Source of the DNA: Trachythela sp. YZ-2020
Taxonomy: Eukaryota; Cnidaria; Anthozoa; Malacalcyonacea; Clavulariidae
Reading direction: 5' to 3'
Assembly (NCBI GenBank): GCA_016169945.1
Contig: JADLSH010000256.1
Span: 930,001 to 994,000, forward strand
DNA length: 64,000 nt
A program made the position numbers and the translations under genes. The first letter of the stretch is position 1. Each line of letters opens with the position of its first letter. Of this stretch, positions 49,256 through 58,052 are shown piece by piece. The notes below the pieces were generated by a model that saw nothing but the letters and a program-made list of their open reading frames with translations, searched no databases and had not been told where the DNA came from.

Positions 49256-49360
49256 GTATCATAGTAACCTAGCTCCCAAGGCGTTTTCTTATTAAACGTG
49301 CATGATTTTTTGTTTATTAAAAGTGTTTTTGAAATTTTGTTTTTTAATAATATTTTCCAG

Positions 49361-49435
49361 GCTGCTGCCTACCATCCCCGAACAAATGGTCAAGATGAGC
49401 GCACCAATGGTACCCTGAAACGTCATCTCTCAAAG
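49361..49435 (+). CDS. Ginger-like gene, integrase exon with catalytic Glu motif
   Basis: Acceptor TATTTTCCAG and donor GTAATA. 25 codons, phase 0 at both ends, reading AAYHPRTNGQDERTNGTLK. YHPxTNGQxERxNxTLK is the classical third catalytic motif of the rve integrase core (the E of D,D-35-E). The H2C2 finger and the two catalytic Asp motifs that should precede it are not present in the 105-bp gap to exon 2 or elsewhere nearby. This copy therefore cannot encode an active integrase. Confidence 0.8.
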
Positions 49436-49635
49436 GTAATAATAATCTTAGTAGATTAAAATATCTTTAATATTGTAGTTAACAGATGATAGTGTTGATC
49501 TCTGATAATTTAATATTGTAGTATGTTCTAACTAATTTGCTTTAATGGCATCCAATAAACATTCATATATATGCAAATGAAGAATTGCAAGAACTTAATA
49601 TGTTATGATTTGATAGCATTCTGTACTTATTGTAG

Positions 49636-49884
49636 ATGGTCAATGAACAGCAAGATGACTGGGACCTGTTCATAGACCAAGCATGTTCGGGTGTTCGTTC
49701 CTCAAACAATGAGTCAACAAAACATACCCCATACGAAGTCATGCATATAAGGACGCCACGATTCCCATCTGAACAGCCTGAAGAGGAAGACTTCACCCCT
49801 ATTAGTCTGGAGGAACCCACCCCTAATGAAGTGACTGACTATGGCCGAAACAAACAGGAACAGCTCATTACAGTGGAAGCCAAG
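49636..49884 (+). CDS. Ginger-like gene, integrase C-terminal exon
   Basis: Acceptor ACTTATTGTAG, donor GTATGT; 83 codons, phase 0 to phase 0. It reads DDWDLFIDQACSGVRSS, STKHTPYEVMHIRTPRFP, then an acidic stretch. This is the W....L......R.S.n.S.k.tPyevm.gR.pr.P segment that follows the catalytic Glu in Gypsy-type and Ginger integrases. It is in frame with its neighbours on both sides. Confidence 0.8.
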
Positions 49885-50093
49885 GTATGTTGCAACCAAC
49901 AAAACAATAAAATTAATTTACAGTGTGGATTGTGATAGGTATTAGCCTTGAAAGAAATGGTGTACATATTTTCTAGAAAATGTTGCACACAACGTTACCC
50001 CTTCAACAGTGTTGTTATGTATTATTTCTCATAATACTGCATGTACTGTACCACAGGTATTTAAACTTAGAGTCTAAATTGTTCTGTTGTCAG

Positions 50094-50897
50094 GTTACTG
50101 CTAATAACACACAGGCGAAAGAAAAAATGAAGAAATATTATAAGTTGAAGAAGATGAAAGGATTTAAAGCCTATAAATTTCATATTGGCCAAGCTGTCAT
50201 GAAGGCTAATCCGAAAAAGCTTGGAGGCCGAAAGGGTGACCGCATGACCTCTGATTGGCTTAGTGGTTATGTTGTCGAAACGTTGACGGATCAACAAGTT
50301 GTGTTGCGCAATGTCAAGACCAATAAGGTTTTGAAAAGTATCAGCCATGTTCACATTAAACCATTCAGAGAAAGAGGTGTTGCAGGTGATGATGTGGGAG
50401 GTGCTGACCAGGTAGAAAGTGTTGGTGATGAGCTGGAAAGTGACCAAGTAGTGAGTGAAAATGGTGACGAGGTAGCTGGTGTTAGTGATGAGGTTGGTGG
50501 TATTGGTGGTAAGATTGTTAGTGGTAGGGTTGCTGGTGTTAGTGATGAGGTTGCTGGTGTTAGTGGTAGGGTTGCTGGTGTTAGTGGAAAGGTTGGTGGT
50601 AAGGTTGCTGACGTGAGTGGAAAGGTTGCTGATTTGAGTGGAAAGGTTGCAGTTGTTAGTGATGAGGTTGCGGTTGTTAGTGATGAGGTTGCTAAGTTTT
50701 CTGATCAAGTCGAACACTTAAAGCTACTGGCTAGGAGAGCAAAACAACTGTGTGAGCCTTACCTTGATTTTGGGCCTGCTAAATTGGCAAGAAGAGACAT
50801 ATGGTCCCTCATCCCAACACAAGAGGTTCCATCACAGGAATTAAAGCTCATTAAACATGAAGTTCCTCATTTTATGCCTGGCTGGTTATCTCACAGG
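50094..50897 (+). CDS. Ginger-like gene, GPY/F-like domain plus heptad-repeat linker
   Basis: Acceptor TGTTGTCAG, donor GTAAGT; 268 codons, phase 0. Residues 1-45 are a basic helix region (AKEKMKKYYKLKKMK). Residues 45-100 hold a GPY/F-like module (GDRMTSDWLSGYVVETLTD, then VLRNVKTNKVLKSISH and IKPF), which in chromatin-targeting integrases lies C-terminal to the core. Residues ~127-207 are ten or so copies of a 7-residue repeat of the type VAGVSDE / VADVSGK, encoded by a 21-bp repeat. The hydrophobic a/d spacing suggests a coiled coil. The tail (LARRAKQLCEPYLDFGPAKL, VPHFMPGWLSHR) leads into the Ulp1-like exon. The minus-strand open frame here is a shadow of the repeat. Confidence 0.8.
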
Positions 50898-51078
50898 GTA
50901 AGTTAGAATTTGTTTTGCACAATTGGTATAGCTGGATGTAAATAGTAGCTACTTACTATATACAAGCAAACGTGTTTGAGAGACCCTTTATTGCCGCAAT
51001 CCTGACAATTAATACACCAGGCAGAAATCTTAATATCGACACCTTACTTACTAATATGTTATTGTTTACCATGTATAG

Positions 51079-51255
51079 GTCATTGATGCTTATTTCTGGA
51101 GTATGGCAGAGGAGACATGTGGGACTGAATGCTACATTTCGCAGATAGTCCAAAACAATTGTAGCACTAGACGTACATGGTCCAACATCAATTTTAGGGT
51201 GCTCGAGAAGATCCTGCTTCCCATCAACTCTACTCAAAACCACTGGACATTATTG
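51079..51255 (+). CDS. Ginger-like gene, Ulp1/C48 protease-like exon
   Basis: Acceptor CATGTATAG, donor GTTAGT; 59 codons, phase 0 both ends. The order matches a Ulp1-type SUMO-protease start: VIDAYFWSMAEET and then EKILLPINSTQNHWTLL, where the HW is the catalytic-His motif. Following exons should supply the Asp (VID..) and the QxNGxDCG Cys motif. I only find a weak, frame-limited echo (QLGCDFMAM) at about 51908-51935, so the protease is probably broken. Ulp1 and PHD modules fused to the integrase are known in Ginger1-type transposases. Confidence 0.65.
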
Positions 51256-52461
51256 GTTAGTATAAATCTAAGTATGCCTGTTCGTATGTAGGCTAGTGTT
51301 TGATACTCTGGGTGCAAGGTTGGGTTAGCATATGGAGAGACAGTAATCTTATTATTTAGCATAACCAGAATATTCATCAAACTCGATTTTGCACAGGTGT
51401 TAGACAAAGAGTGAAAACAAAGAATATACATTGACCCTCTCAAGAGTGGACAGGCATCAGCCCCAAAACCAAATTGATGGATCATATTAACAAATTAAGG
51501 TATTGTACAGTACAGTCCAATATCCACAGGATACTAGATTTTATGTTTGGATATAGCGGTAGATATCATTTCATTGGTATCCCAATGAGGCACTCAAAAA
51601 CTTTCAAGATACATTACAATACCAAGGAAAATAATTTTTTAATGTTAAATTGATACATTGTTGAATAAAAACAGCTTTGTTACCTTTAAAAATAGATATT
51701 GAAAGTTAATTTTTTTTGTTTCCATGACTGGGATATTGATACCAGCATCAACATTTGGTTACCAGATTCAAAATCCTGGCACATCCTTCTTGGATAATGC
51801 TAAAAAATGTAAATTTCACACCCTGAATTACCATAAACACTTAAAAAAGTGCAAACAATAATATTAAACTTTTGATCTTCTAGTGATTAGGTTAAAATCA
51901 AAGCCAACTGGGATGTGACTTCATGGCGATGCCTGCAACCTAGCCACTGTAGACAGCTTGATAGCTAGAACTGTGGCATACATGTTTGCTATGTGAGTAT
52001 TTTAAAGATAAATTTTTAAACATAATACATATTTTTATAGAGATTTAAATGTAGATTCTTAGATTATAGGACAATATATGCCGTGTAGTCTTTTCACACC
52101 GTACACTTACAGTGTATATGTATGTTAATTTAGCCTAATTTTGCCATTTCCACCATATTAACAGTGTTCAGTTTGTAATTTGACATGTAATTTAACCATA
52201 TAATATTTTACTTTGAACATTGTATAGTTTGCACACTGTCTCATCCAAGGAGTATATAAATTATGACAAAACAAGTTAATATGTCTACTCAGCACAAAGA
52301 CATATTGTCAACCACATGTGGGTCTTGCTATGATTATGTTAACAGGTAAATCAGACTGTTTGTATTGCTTCACAATATACCAATCAGCAAAATTAATCTG
52401 GGAGAAAAACATAATTATGTGCAGCATAGTCAAATAATGTACAATATTTTTTTTGTCACAG
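51256..52461. other. Intronic or decayed region between Ulp1-like and PHD exons
   Basis: Expected remaining protease exons were searched for. Only a QLGCDFMAM-like stretch near 51908 was found, and it ends in a stop. The rest is A+T-rich non-coding sequence. Confidence 0.4.
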
Positions 52462-52612
52462 TGGAAGAAATCCAGGTGTCTGCAAAATCTGCAGGAAAGA
52501 TGGTGGTGATAACTGCCTGGGTTGTCACCAATGTGGTCCATTTTTTCATGCAAACTGCATTGGCGTGGACTTTGCAACTACCCACGGAAATCTTTCTGAA
52601 TGTGAAATATAA
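52462..52612 (+). CDS. Ginger-like gene, terminal PHD-finger exon
   Basis: Acceptor TTTTTTTTGTCACAG. It reads GRNPGVCKICRKDGGDNCLG then CHQCGPFFHANCIG, ending at TAA 52610. Zinc ligands visible are CKIC, CHQC, H and C of FFHANC, and a single Cys of the last pair (LSEC). The final Cys is missing because the frame ends; FSPDC in another frame at 52614-52630 may be the displaced end. PHD fingers usually bind histone H3 tails. Here the last zinc site looks incomplete. Confidence 0.7.
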
Positions 52613-52840
52613 ACATCTTCTCACCTGACTGTCCAGTGCGCCATTGTTAAAATATAAATGCCGAACACTTTTACTGTGGTTAGCCTAGTTATGGCCTAAA
52701 ATAACTTCAGTTTGTATTTGTAAGCATTTATTCTTAGCCATCTAATCTTTGATAACGATACAAATTGAATCGAGTTTCGGAATACTTTTATAAACACCTC
52801 CTTTAATTATAATAAACCTAGAAATAAGAAATTCGGCCGA

Positions 52841-52883
52841 GTCAGAGATTTTTCGAAGGGGTCAGAGATTTCGCAGAGGTCAG
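52841..52883. repeat. GTCAGAGATTT..CG repeats, candidate 3' subterminal motif of the Ginger-like element
   Basis: GTCAGAGATTTTTCG, GTCAGAGATTTCGCA and GGTCAG in series. These are inverted relative to GCGAAATTTCTGACCTGCGA.. in the array units upstream of exon 1 (30829-30860 in copy 1, 48494-48530 in copy 6). Such inverted subterminal repeats would frame the element 48494-52883. Confidence 0.45.
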
Positions 52884-52920
52884 ATATTATATTCATTTTG
52901 AAATCAATGGCATTTCTTGC

Positions 52921-53007
52921 AATCTGATTGGTCAAAAATAGTGCGATTAATTCCCAAATCGCATCATCTTGAGTATTAATCGCATCATTTTTAAACCAAT
53001 CAGATTG
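52921..53007. repeat. Hairpin repeat (AATCTGATTGGT arms)
   Basis: CAATCTGATTGGT pairs with ACCAATCAGATTG across ~60 bases, with AATCGCATCAT repeated inside. A solitary ACCAATCAGATTG follows at 53028. Confidence 0.8.
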
Positions 53008-53546
53008 AAGCTCTGCACCACAGCAACCAATCAGATTGAATGATATAATTCAACTAGCCGATCAATTTAAAGAAAAATGTGCTCTGGCAAATGACCAAAT
53101 CTGTTCACCATAAATTGTCAATACTCTAGAGTGCATTTACTGCAGTTTTTTTCATAAAAATCGACATAAAGGCAAGTCAAACTTAAAAGAATATCAAATA
53201 ATTTTTCACAAATAATACAGGCCAAATTATCAACAAAATTTTGAATGAAACATTGTCAAAATGTCAACAAAAACAAGTTTCAGCAACAGTCAAAACTGAA
53301 CACAAAGCTGTCAAAGGCACAAGGTATTAAAATATGGAATGATCGATTGTAGTGTCAATGTTTGAATGCGTAAAATCACAAGAAACGTTTATCAATTTAC
53401 ATGTAAAGTCTACGATATCTTTACACTTACATTTTCGGTCTTTATTTCTAGAAATTCACTCAAATTTTGCTTGTTTATACTGAGTCAACTTGTCAAATTA
53501 GTGAAATTACAATTCATGTTGTTGCTATGCTGCGGCATTTCAGGGA

Positions 53547-53799
53547 TAGGCCGTAGGATGAGCATCCAAAAGATGCAATTCCGTTGCACCCCTCGTGGAA
53601 CTACGTAATTTTCACATGAATCAATAGATAAAAACTTACTTTATCAGAATCCGTTACTCCCCAAGCGAAACAGGTGCACAATTGGGAAAAAAATACCTCC
53701 AAAGTTTGCTATTTTCGCTCTTCGAAATATTCGAACCGCCATTGTTTTGGTAGCAAATACGCATGCGCTTATCAGCCAAACTCGCACTGCGCACGCGCA
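53547..53799 (+). repeat. Left terminal inverted repeat of the 3.4-kb element
   Basis: Pairs with 56671-56929. Contains AACCGCCATTGTTTTGGTAG and ACGCATGCGC. Confidence 0.85.
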
Positions 53800-54771
53800 G
53801 ACAGAAAAATGGATTTTCCCTGTGGGTTTTCCCCGATTTCCCCCGTAAAAACAACAAAATAAAGTCACGGAATAGAGATCAAATCTTGTAATATTGACGA
53901 ATAAAACACACACATTAAATATTGTTTAAAACACATTGTACATTTTGCTTGCCCATATGCTAAATCACTTCAATGGCTGTTGTTTCACAATACCGTTTTA
54001 ACGTTTAATTCTACTTATCAACATCCTAATTCAATACAAATTTGTGTGAGGTAAAAAACCCACCTGTATCAAATAGGACGGATACTATATAAATATACAT
54101 ACAATTCACACGATCAAGGAACAAATTAAATATTTCACTAAACTAAAGTCTTGGCCAAACGTAAGAAACATTGTCGCGGAAATATTTGTGATTTTCAATG
54201 TTTGCTCAAATGTTTCCCTGTCTCCCACATCTGGAAACATTGGCTTTTATTGGGGAAACAAAATTTGCTTCCCAGAAAGCAAAAATATTTCCTACCAAAT
54301 TCAGAAACATTTGATGAAACACCCTTTCTCTGTTTGCCGACGCTGGTAGGACAATATGACAAACCGAAACATTGGTAAGACAAATAATATGACAAATATC
54401 TTCGAGCAACAATGTTTCCCAGTTGGTCCCGGGCTTTAAGGGATATTTATATAAACTCCTAGGAAAACCTCTAATTGAAAGAAACATGTCCCAGGCACCA
54501 ACTCGAAATCATCATAAAAAAAGATCAATTGGGAGGAAATATAAAATCCATAATTTCATCATAACTATCTATAATTGAAAGAAATCCTTGAGCCCAGATT
54601 TTCATCAGTGCAATAAAATCCCACTTATTGGATCCTGGCCAAGGGCCTACGCTCAAAACGAGATTGCATGTGAATTACAATAAGCTGTCCTGGGCCTGGC
54701 TTTTGTCTGGTAAAGTTCTACTTCTCGTATTTGAACTATTACATATATTATATTGTGACATAAGTTGGTAT
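53800..54771. other. No gene recognised inside the 3.4-kb element (left part)
   Basis: There are short alternating motifs GGAAACA, AACATTTG and CCCAGAAAGC between 54220 and 54330 but no splice-bounded exon. It may be 3' non-coding sequence of the minus-strand gene. Confidence 0.35.
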
Positions 54772-55113
54772 TTAGCCACTATCTAGAATAGCAAGGAACG
54801 ATTTAGAATTTCCCTCAGTTTCTGGGTTGGAATTCAGATCATCATCATCAATGGTACAGCTCTCTTCATCGTTGTTTTCAGACTTATTTGACATATGTTC
54901 CTCAACCAATTCAACATTTCTCATTTTCAGTACACAGAACACAAGTTGGGGATAACTTTTCATCAGTCGTTGCTTGAGTTTAAAAGCTCTATATTTAGAT
55001 GCATCCACATTCTCAGTGTCCTTAGCAATGATAACAAATTTCTCCAGCAAATCTTTCATATACTTTATTTGCTTATTTCCGATGACCTCCGTCTCAATTA
55101 CTTTCTTATGCAT
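54772..55113 (-). pseudogene. Downstream exon of a cnidarian family gene, interrupted by an insertion
   Basis: Minus strand, from the insertion edge at 55113: HKKVIETEVIGNKQIKYMKD, LLEKFVIIAKDTENVDASKY, RAFKLKQRLMKSYPQLVFC, then an acidic low-complexity tail and a stop at 54772. The motif order (IxxMKxLLxxF, DASxYRxxxLKxRLxxxYPxLVF) is one I recall from numerous cnidarian predicted proteins, often of the DUF6589 class, in the region N-terminal to that domain. The reading frame is offset by one base from the exon at 55738-55981 across the insertion, so the gene is broken. Confidence 0.55.
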
Positions 55114-55731
55114 CAGTCAAATCCAAGCGTGCTCATCCCCCCCCCGGAATTTGACAAATTTTGTAAAAATGGTGCTAATGCCCCCCAGTGGGGTCACAAA
55201 CAAGTGAAAATGCCCCATGGTGGGGCCACAAGTCAGTGGCAAATTCCCCACCCCGGGGAACCTTATTCCACTTTTGAAAGCAGATATTATTACAAAATAT
55301 AAGCACGTTAATGTTGGTACAAGGCAAAACAACTACATAGCAAATATTAATAATTTTTTACACATGTACTGAATGTTAAAAAGCTATATCAAATTGGCAT
55401 TGTGTCCGTATGAACAAACCATGCTTCGTTAGCAGCAAAATAATGTGGAACATTGCAGCCAAATTAAGTCTAAGCTTTGAGCAACGAGAACTACGACGTT
55501 TCGAGCGGGAGACCCTTCGTCCGCTCCAGACTAAGGGCCTACGCTTCCAGACGAAGGGCCCCCGGTTCGAAACTTACCTACACTGGCACCACAAAGCCGA
55601 AGTCTTTCTATTTGGCAAATGGTTTTATTAGGTTCAAAATAGAAAATTTTCTAATGCCCTATCCCCGGGCTAACATTAGCTTTCAAATCCCCCACCCCAG
55701 GGAGGGGGATGCGCACGCTTGGATTTGACTG
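55114..55731. mobile_element. 618-bp inverted-repeat element inserted in the gene, ATGCAT target duplication
   Basis: CAGTCAAATCCAAGCGTG at the left and its inverse CACGCTTGGATTTGACTG-like end at the right (one variant base). ATGCAT lies directly outside on both sides (55108-55113 and 55732-55737). G/C-rich CCCCCC/GGGGG patches occur near the ends, with a GACGTTTCGAGCGGGAGACC hairpin segment inside. No protein. Confidence 0.85.
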
Positions 55732-55737
55732 ATGCAT

Positions 55738-55981
55738 TACAGAAGACATAAGACTTCTCATACACTGATGTAGATCTTTCAGTCTCTGATTGCTTCTTCG
55801 TCTCTCTGGTGAGAAATTTTGTATAATTGCAGTAGCAAACTTTGTGATAGCGCACACAGTCTTTCCCCTGGATTTGCACAAGTATCTGTTCATCATTCTT
55901 TCTCTCGGCAGCTGTACGTAGAAGACCAGCATCAATTGTTTCTGCCAACATGAGTGGGGTTCTTCTTCTCTTCTTAGTTAC
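55738..55981 (-). pseudogene. Upstream exon of the interrupted gene
   Basis: The minus-strand acceptor TTTTGTTTTACACCAG precedes VTKKRRRTPLMLAETIDAG, then LLRTAAERKNDEQILVQIQG, CVRYHKVCYCNYTKFLTR and YEKSYVFCNA. The KKRRxTPL start, the CYCNYTK Cys cluster and the YEKSYxxFC end are a pattern I recognise from cnidarian proteins that continue with the exon at 54772-55113. The insertion of the 618-bp element separates the two. Confidence 0.55.
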
Positions 55982-56329
55982 CTGGTGTAAAACAAAATTA
56001 TTAAACTAAATATCTGCTAATAACAAGGTTGGATGTTTGTAGCATTAGAAACTACTTTACCCTAAATAAACTTAATTAATCACAATTCAAGGTATTTTAA
56101 AACCAAACCCGAGAATGTCGTGCACATTGCGCTAGTATATACCTGTCAAAATGACCATACCTTGTCTGGTGAGTACATGCTCGTTTCTTTTAGGCAGGCC
56201 AGGGTTAGGTTCTACGACTGATTGGTCAACGTGTAATTTTTCGCCTTGGTTCTATTGGCTATTTGGCTCCACTTCCACATGTGGTTCTTCGGTAGAAGTT
56301 ACAGTTTTAGAGCTAGTTCCTTCTCCTTT

Positions 56330-56392
56330 TTATTCTTTTCTCTGTTGTCTACGGATCTTCTCTTCATCACAAAATCTCTTCGAGCTTTTCAT
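56330..56392 (-). CDS. Possible first exon/leader of the interrupted gene
   Basis: Minus-strand ATG at 56392 gives MKSSKRFCDEEKIRRQQRKE then a stop. The basic KRFC..EK.RRxQR start resembles N-termini of the same family, and it lies ~350 bp upstream of the acceptor at 55982. A frameshift would be needed to continue, so support is weak. Confidence 0.25.
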   Translation of the reverse strand: MKSSKRFCDEEKIRRQQRKE

Positions 56393-56670
56393 GATTGTAC
56401 CATTCTATGAATTGACAGTCATCCGTCATCGATGTTCTCGTACGATTTCTTAGCTATTTCAGCTTGTTGACATTTAAGTTTGGCCTATTTAGACCTACAC
56501 TCAAGAAATCTCTTAAGCCTTTGGCGTGTAATTTTGCAAAGTTGCTCCGTAACGCCATAAAAATGCATAAAACATGAGGATATTCGAGTTTTATAAATAT
56601 CTTCAGCCATGCCCATGATTGTTTTGCATAACTAACGTGTTTCCACTTCGAAGCATGTGCGTGTTTGTGC

Positions 56671-56929
56671 GCGTGCGCAGTGCGAGTTTTGCTGACTGCG
56701 CATGCGTATTTGCTATTAAAACAATGGCGGTTAGAATATTTCGAAGCGCGAAAATAGCAAACTTTGGAGGGATTTTTTTCCCAATTATGCACCTGTTTTG
56801 CTTGGGGAGCAACGGATTCTGATAAAGTAAGTTTTTATCTATTGATTCATGTGAAAATTATGTAGTTCCACGAGGGGTGCAACGGAATCCGTTTTCTAAG
56901 CATCTTTTGGATGCTCATCCTACGGCCTA
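56671..56929 (-). repeat. Right terminal inverted repeat of the 3.4-kb element
   Basis: Inverse of 53547-53799. Ends CATCCTACGGCCTA at 56929. Confidence 0.85.
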
Positions 56930-57022
56930 GGAGTATCGCGGGTGTGTCAATTGTAAAAAAGACTAATAAATTACCGCTTCCGGTTTAAAAAATTATTTCG
57001 ATTTCAAAATGAAGATAATAAA

Positions 57023-57163
57023 GTGGAAATTGAACTTCGTGTCGTGCAATTTTGGTCTGAAATCAAACTTGTGATTACAAATCGCACTCCTGCTTCGCGG
57101 TGCGATTTTGTAATCACGCCTTTGATTTCAGACCAAATTGCACTCCACTCAGTTCAATTACCA
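57023..57163. mobile_element. 141-bp foldback element
   Basis: TGGAAATTGAACT..TGCAATTTTGGTCTGAAATC folds onto GATTTCAGACCAAATTGCA..AGTTCAATTACCA, with GTGATTACAAATCGCAC / GTGCGATTTTGTAATCAC as the inner stem. It is almost entirely stem. Confidence 0.85.
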
Positions 57164-57427
57164 TTGTTAAGCGAGCCAGCCCAGGAAAACAAGCTGGAAA
57201 TCATGGTACAGTGCATGCTTTATTCCGCCTAGAAACAATCTAAAAAGCCTAAGCAAGTTAGGAATCAAACTAAACCTTTTTGAAGCAGTTGCCGTCTTGC
57301 CGACAACAAAAAATATCATTTTGCGAAAGAAGCACAAATTTCGGGTTCCCGCCAAAATTACGCGGGAATTCCTTTCTAGCGGTTGCCGGGCTAGCCCGCC
57401 TCATGTGGAGCAAATGACAAACGTATT

Positions 57428-57463
57428 GGCCCAGTAAAGAGATCCAGTCCATTTTACTGGGCC
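57428..57463. repeat. Short hairpin GGCCCAGTAAA / TTTACTGGGCC
   Basis: An 11-bp perfect stem with a 14-base loop. Confidence 0.8.
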
Positions 57464-57569
57464 AGCCAGTTTAACCGGATCAGCCCATAGGAAAACTTGG
57501 AATTTGAAATGTAACGCGAGTTATAAGAGGGGGGAGGTAGTGCAATTTTTGTGCAAATATTAGTACTCC

Positions 57570-58052
57570 TTATTTCATTTTCCGCAGTAATTGGCTTAGC
57601 TGTTGCGGTATAAAAATAGCACGATGTTGAGATCTCCGTGCTTCCAATTGTTTCCATGAAAGTTGTCTGAGCGCATCAGAGCCAGAGTGATGAGATGGTG
57701 GGTCGAGGATTGTGCGGGAAGCTTTATTCTGCAGGACCTGTAACTCTGCAATTTTTGAAAAATTGTGTCGATCTCCCCAAATTATATCACCATAGTCTAA
57801 TACTGGTAAAATCAGACTGTTGTAAAACATAATCCTCGTTTGTAATAGCAGTAGATGTTTGATACGCCTAAGCAATGCTAATTTTTTGTTGATTTTACCT
57901 CTAATATGATCTATGTGATTTCTCCATGTAAAATGATTGTTAATTCTGATTCTCAAATAGTTAAAAGCTTCAACTTCATTTAAAGACTGTCCTTCAACTT
58001 CACAGTCGATGGAGACAATTTTAGCCAATCTCTTGCCGCTAGCAATTAGCAT
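57570..58052 (-). pseudogene. C-terminal part of a non-LTR retrotransposon polymerase
   Basis: The minus-strand frame runs KRLAKIVSIDCEVEGQSL, NEVEAFNYLRIRINNHFTW, HIDHIRGKINKKLALLRRIK, LPVLDYGDIIWGD, LQVLQNKASRTIL and ends at 57570. This is the thumb and post-RT region (..YLGixid..l.w..Hi..i..Ki...l..l.......), with the usual LDYGDIIWG and LQxxQNKAxRxI signatures. The upstream palm is missing: the fragment stops 8 bases from the start of the second array (58061), so one of the two interrupted the other. Confidence 0.75.

Larger units (their letters stand above)
53547..56929. mobile_element. 3.4-kb element with ~253-bp terminal inverted repeats
   Basis: 53547-53799 (TAGGCCGTAGGATGAGCATC inward to CTCGCACTGCGCACGCGCA) is read back at 56671-56929, with few mismatches and one 11-bp length difference near 56893. 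Inside is a minus-strand gene remnant and a 618-bp secondary insertion. The right repeat contains TGCGCATGCG, an NRF1-type palindrome, placed upstream of the minus-strand gene. Confidence 0.85.

Noticed and set aside
50067..50717. 216-residue minus-strand Asn/Thr-rich frame
   Set aside because: Mirror of the 21-bp heptad repeat in the plus-strand exon, which has matched splice sites and domain homology.
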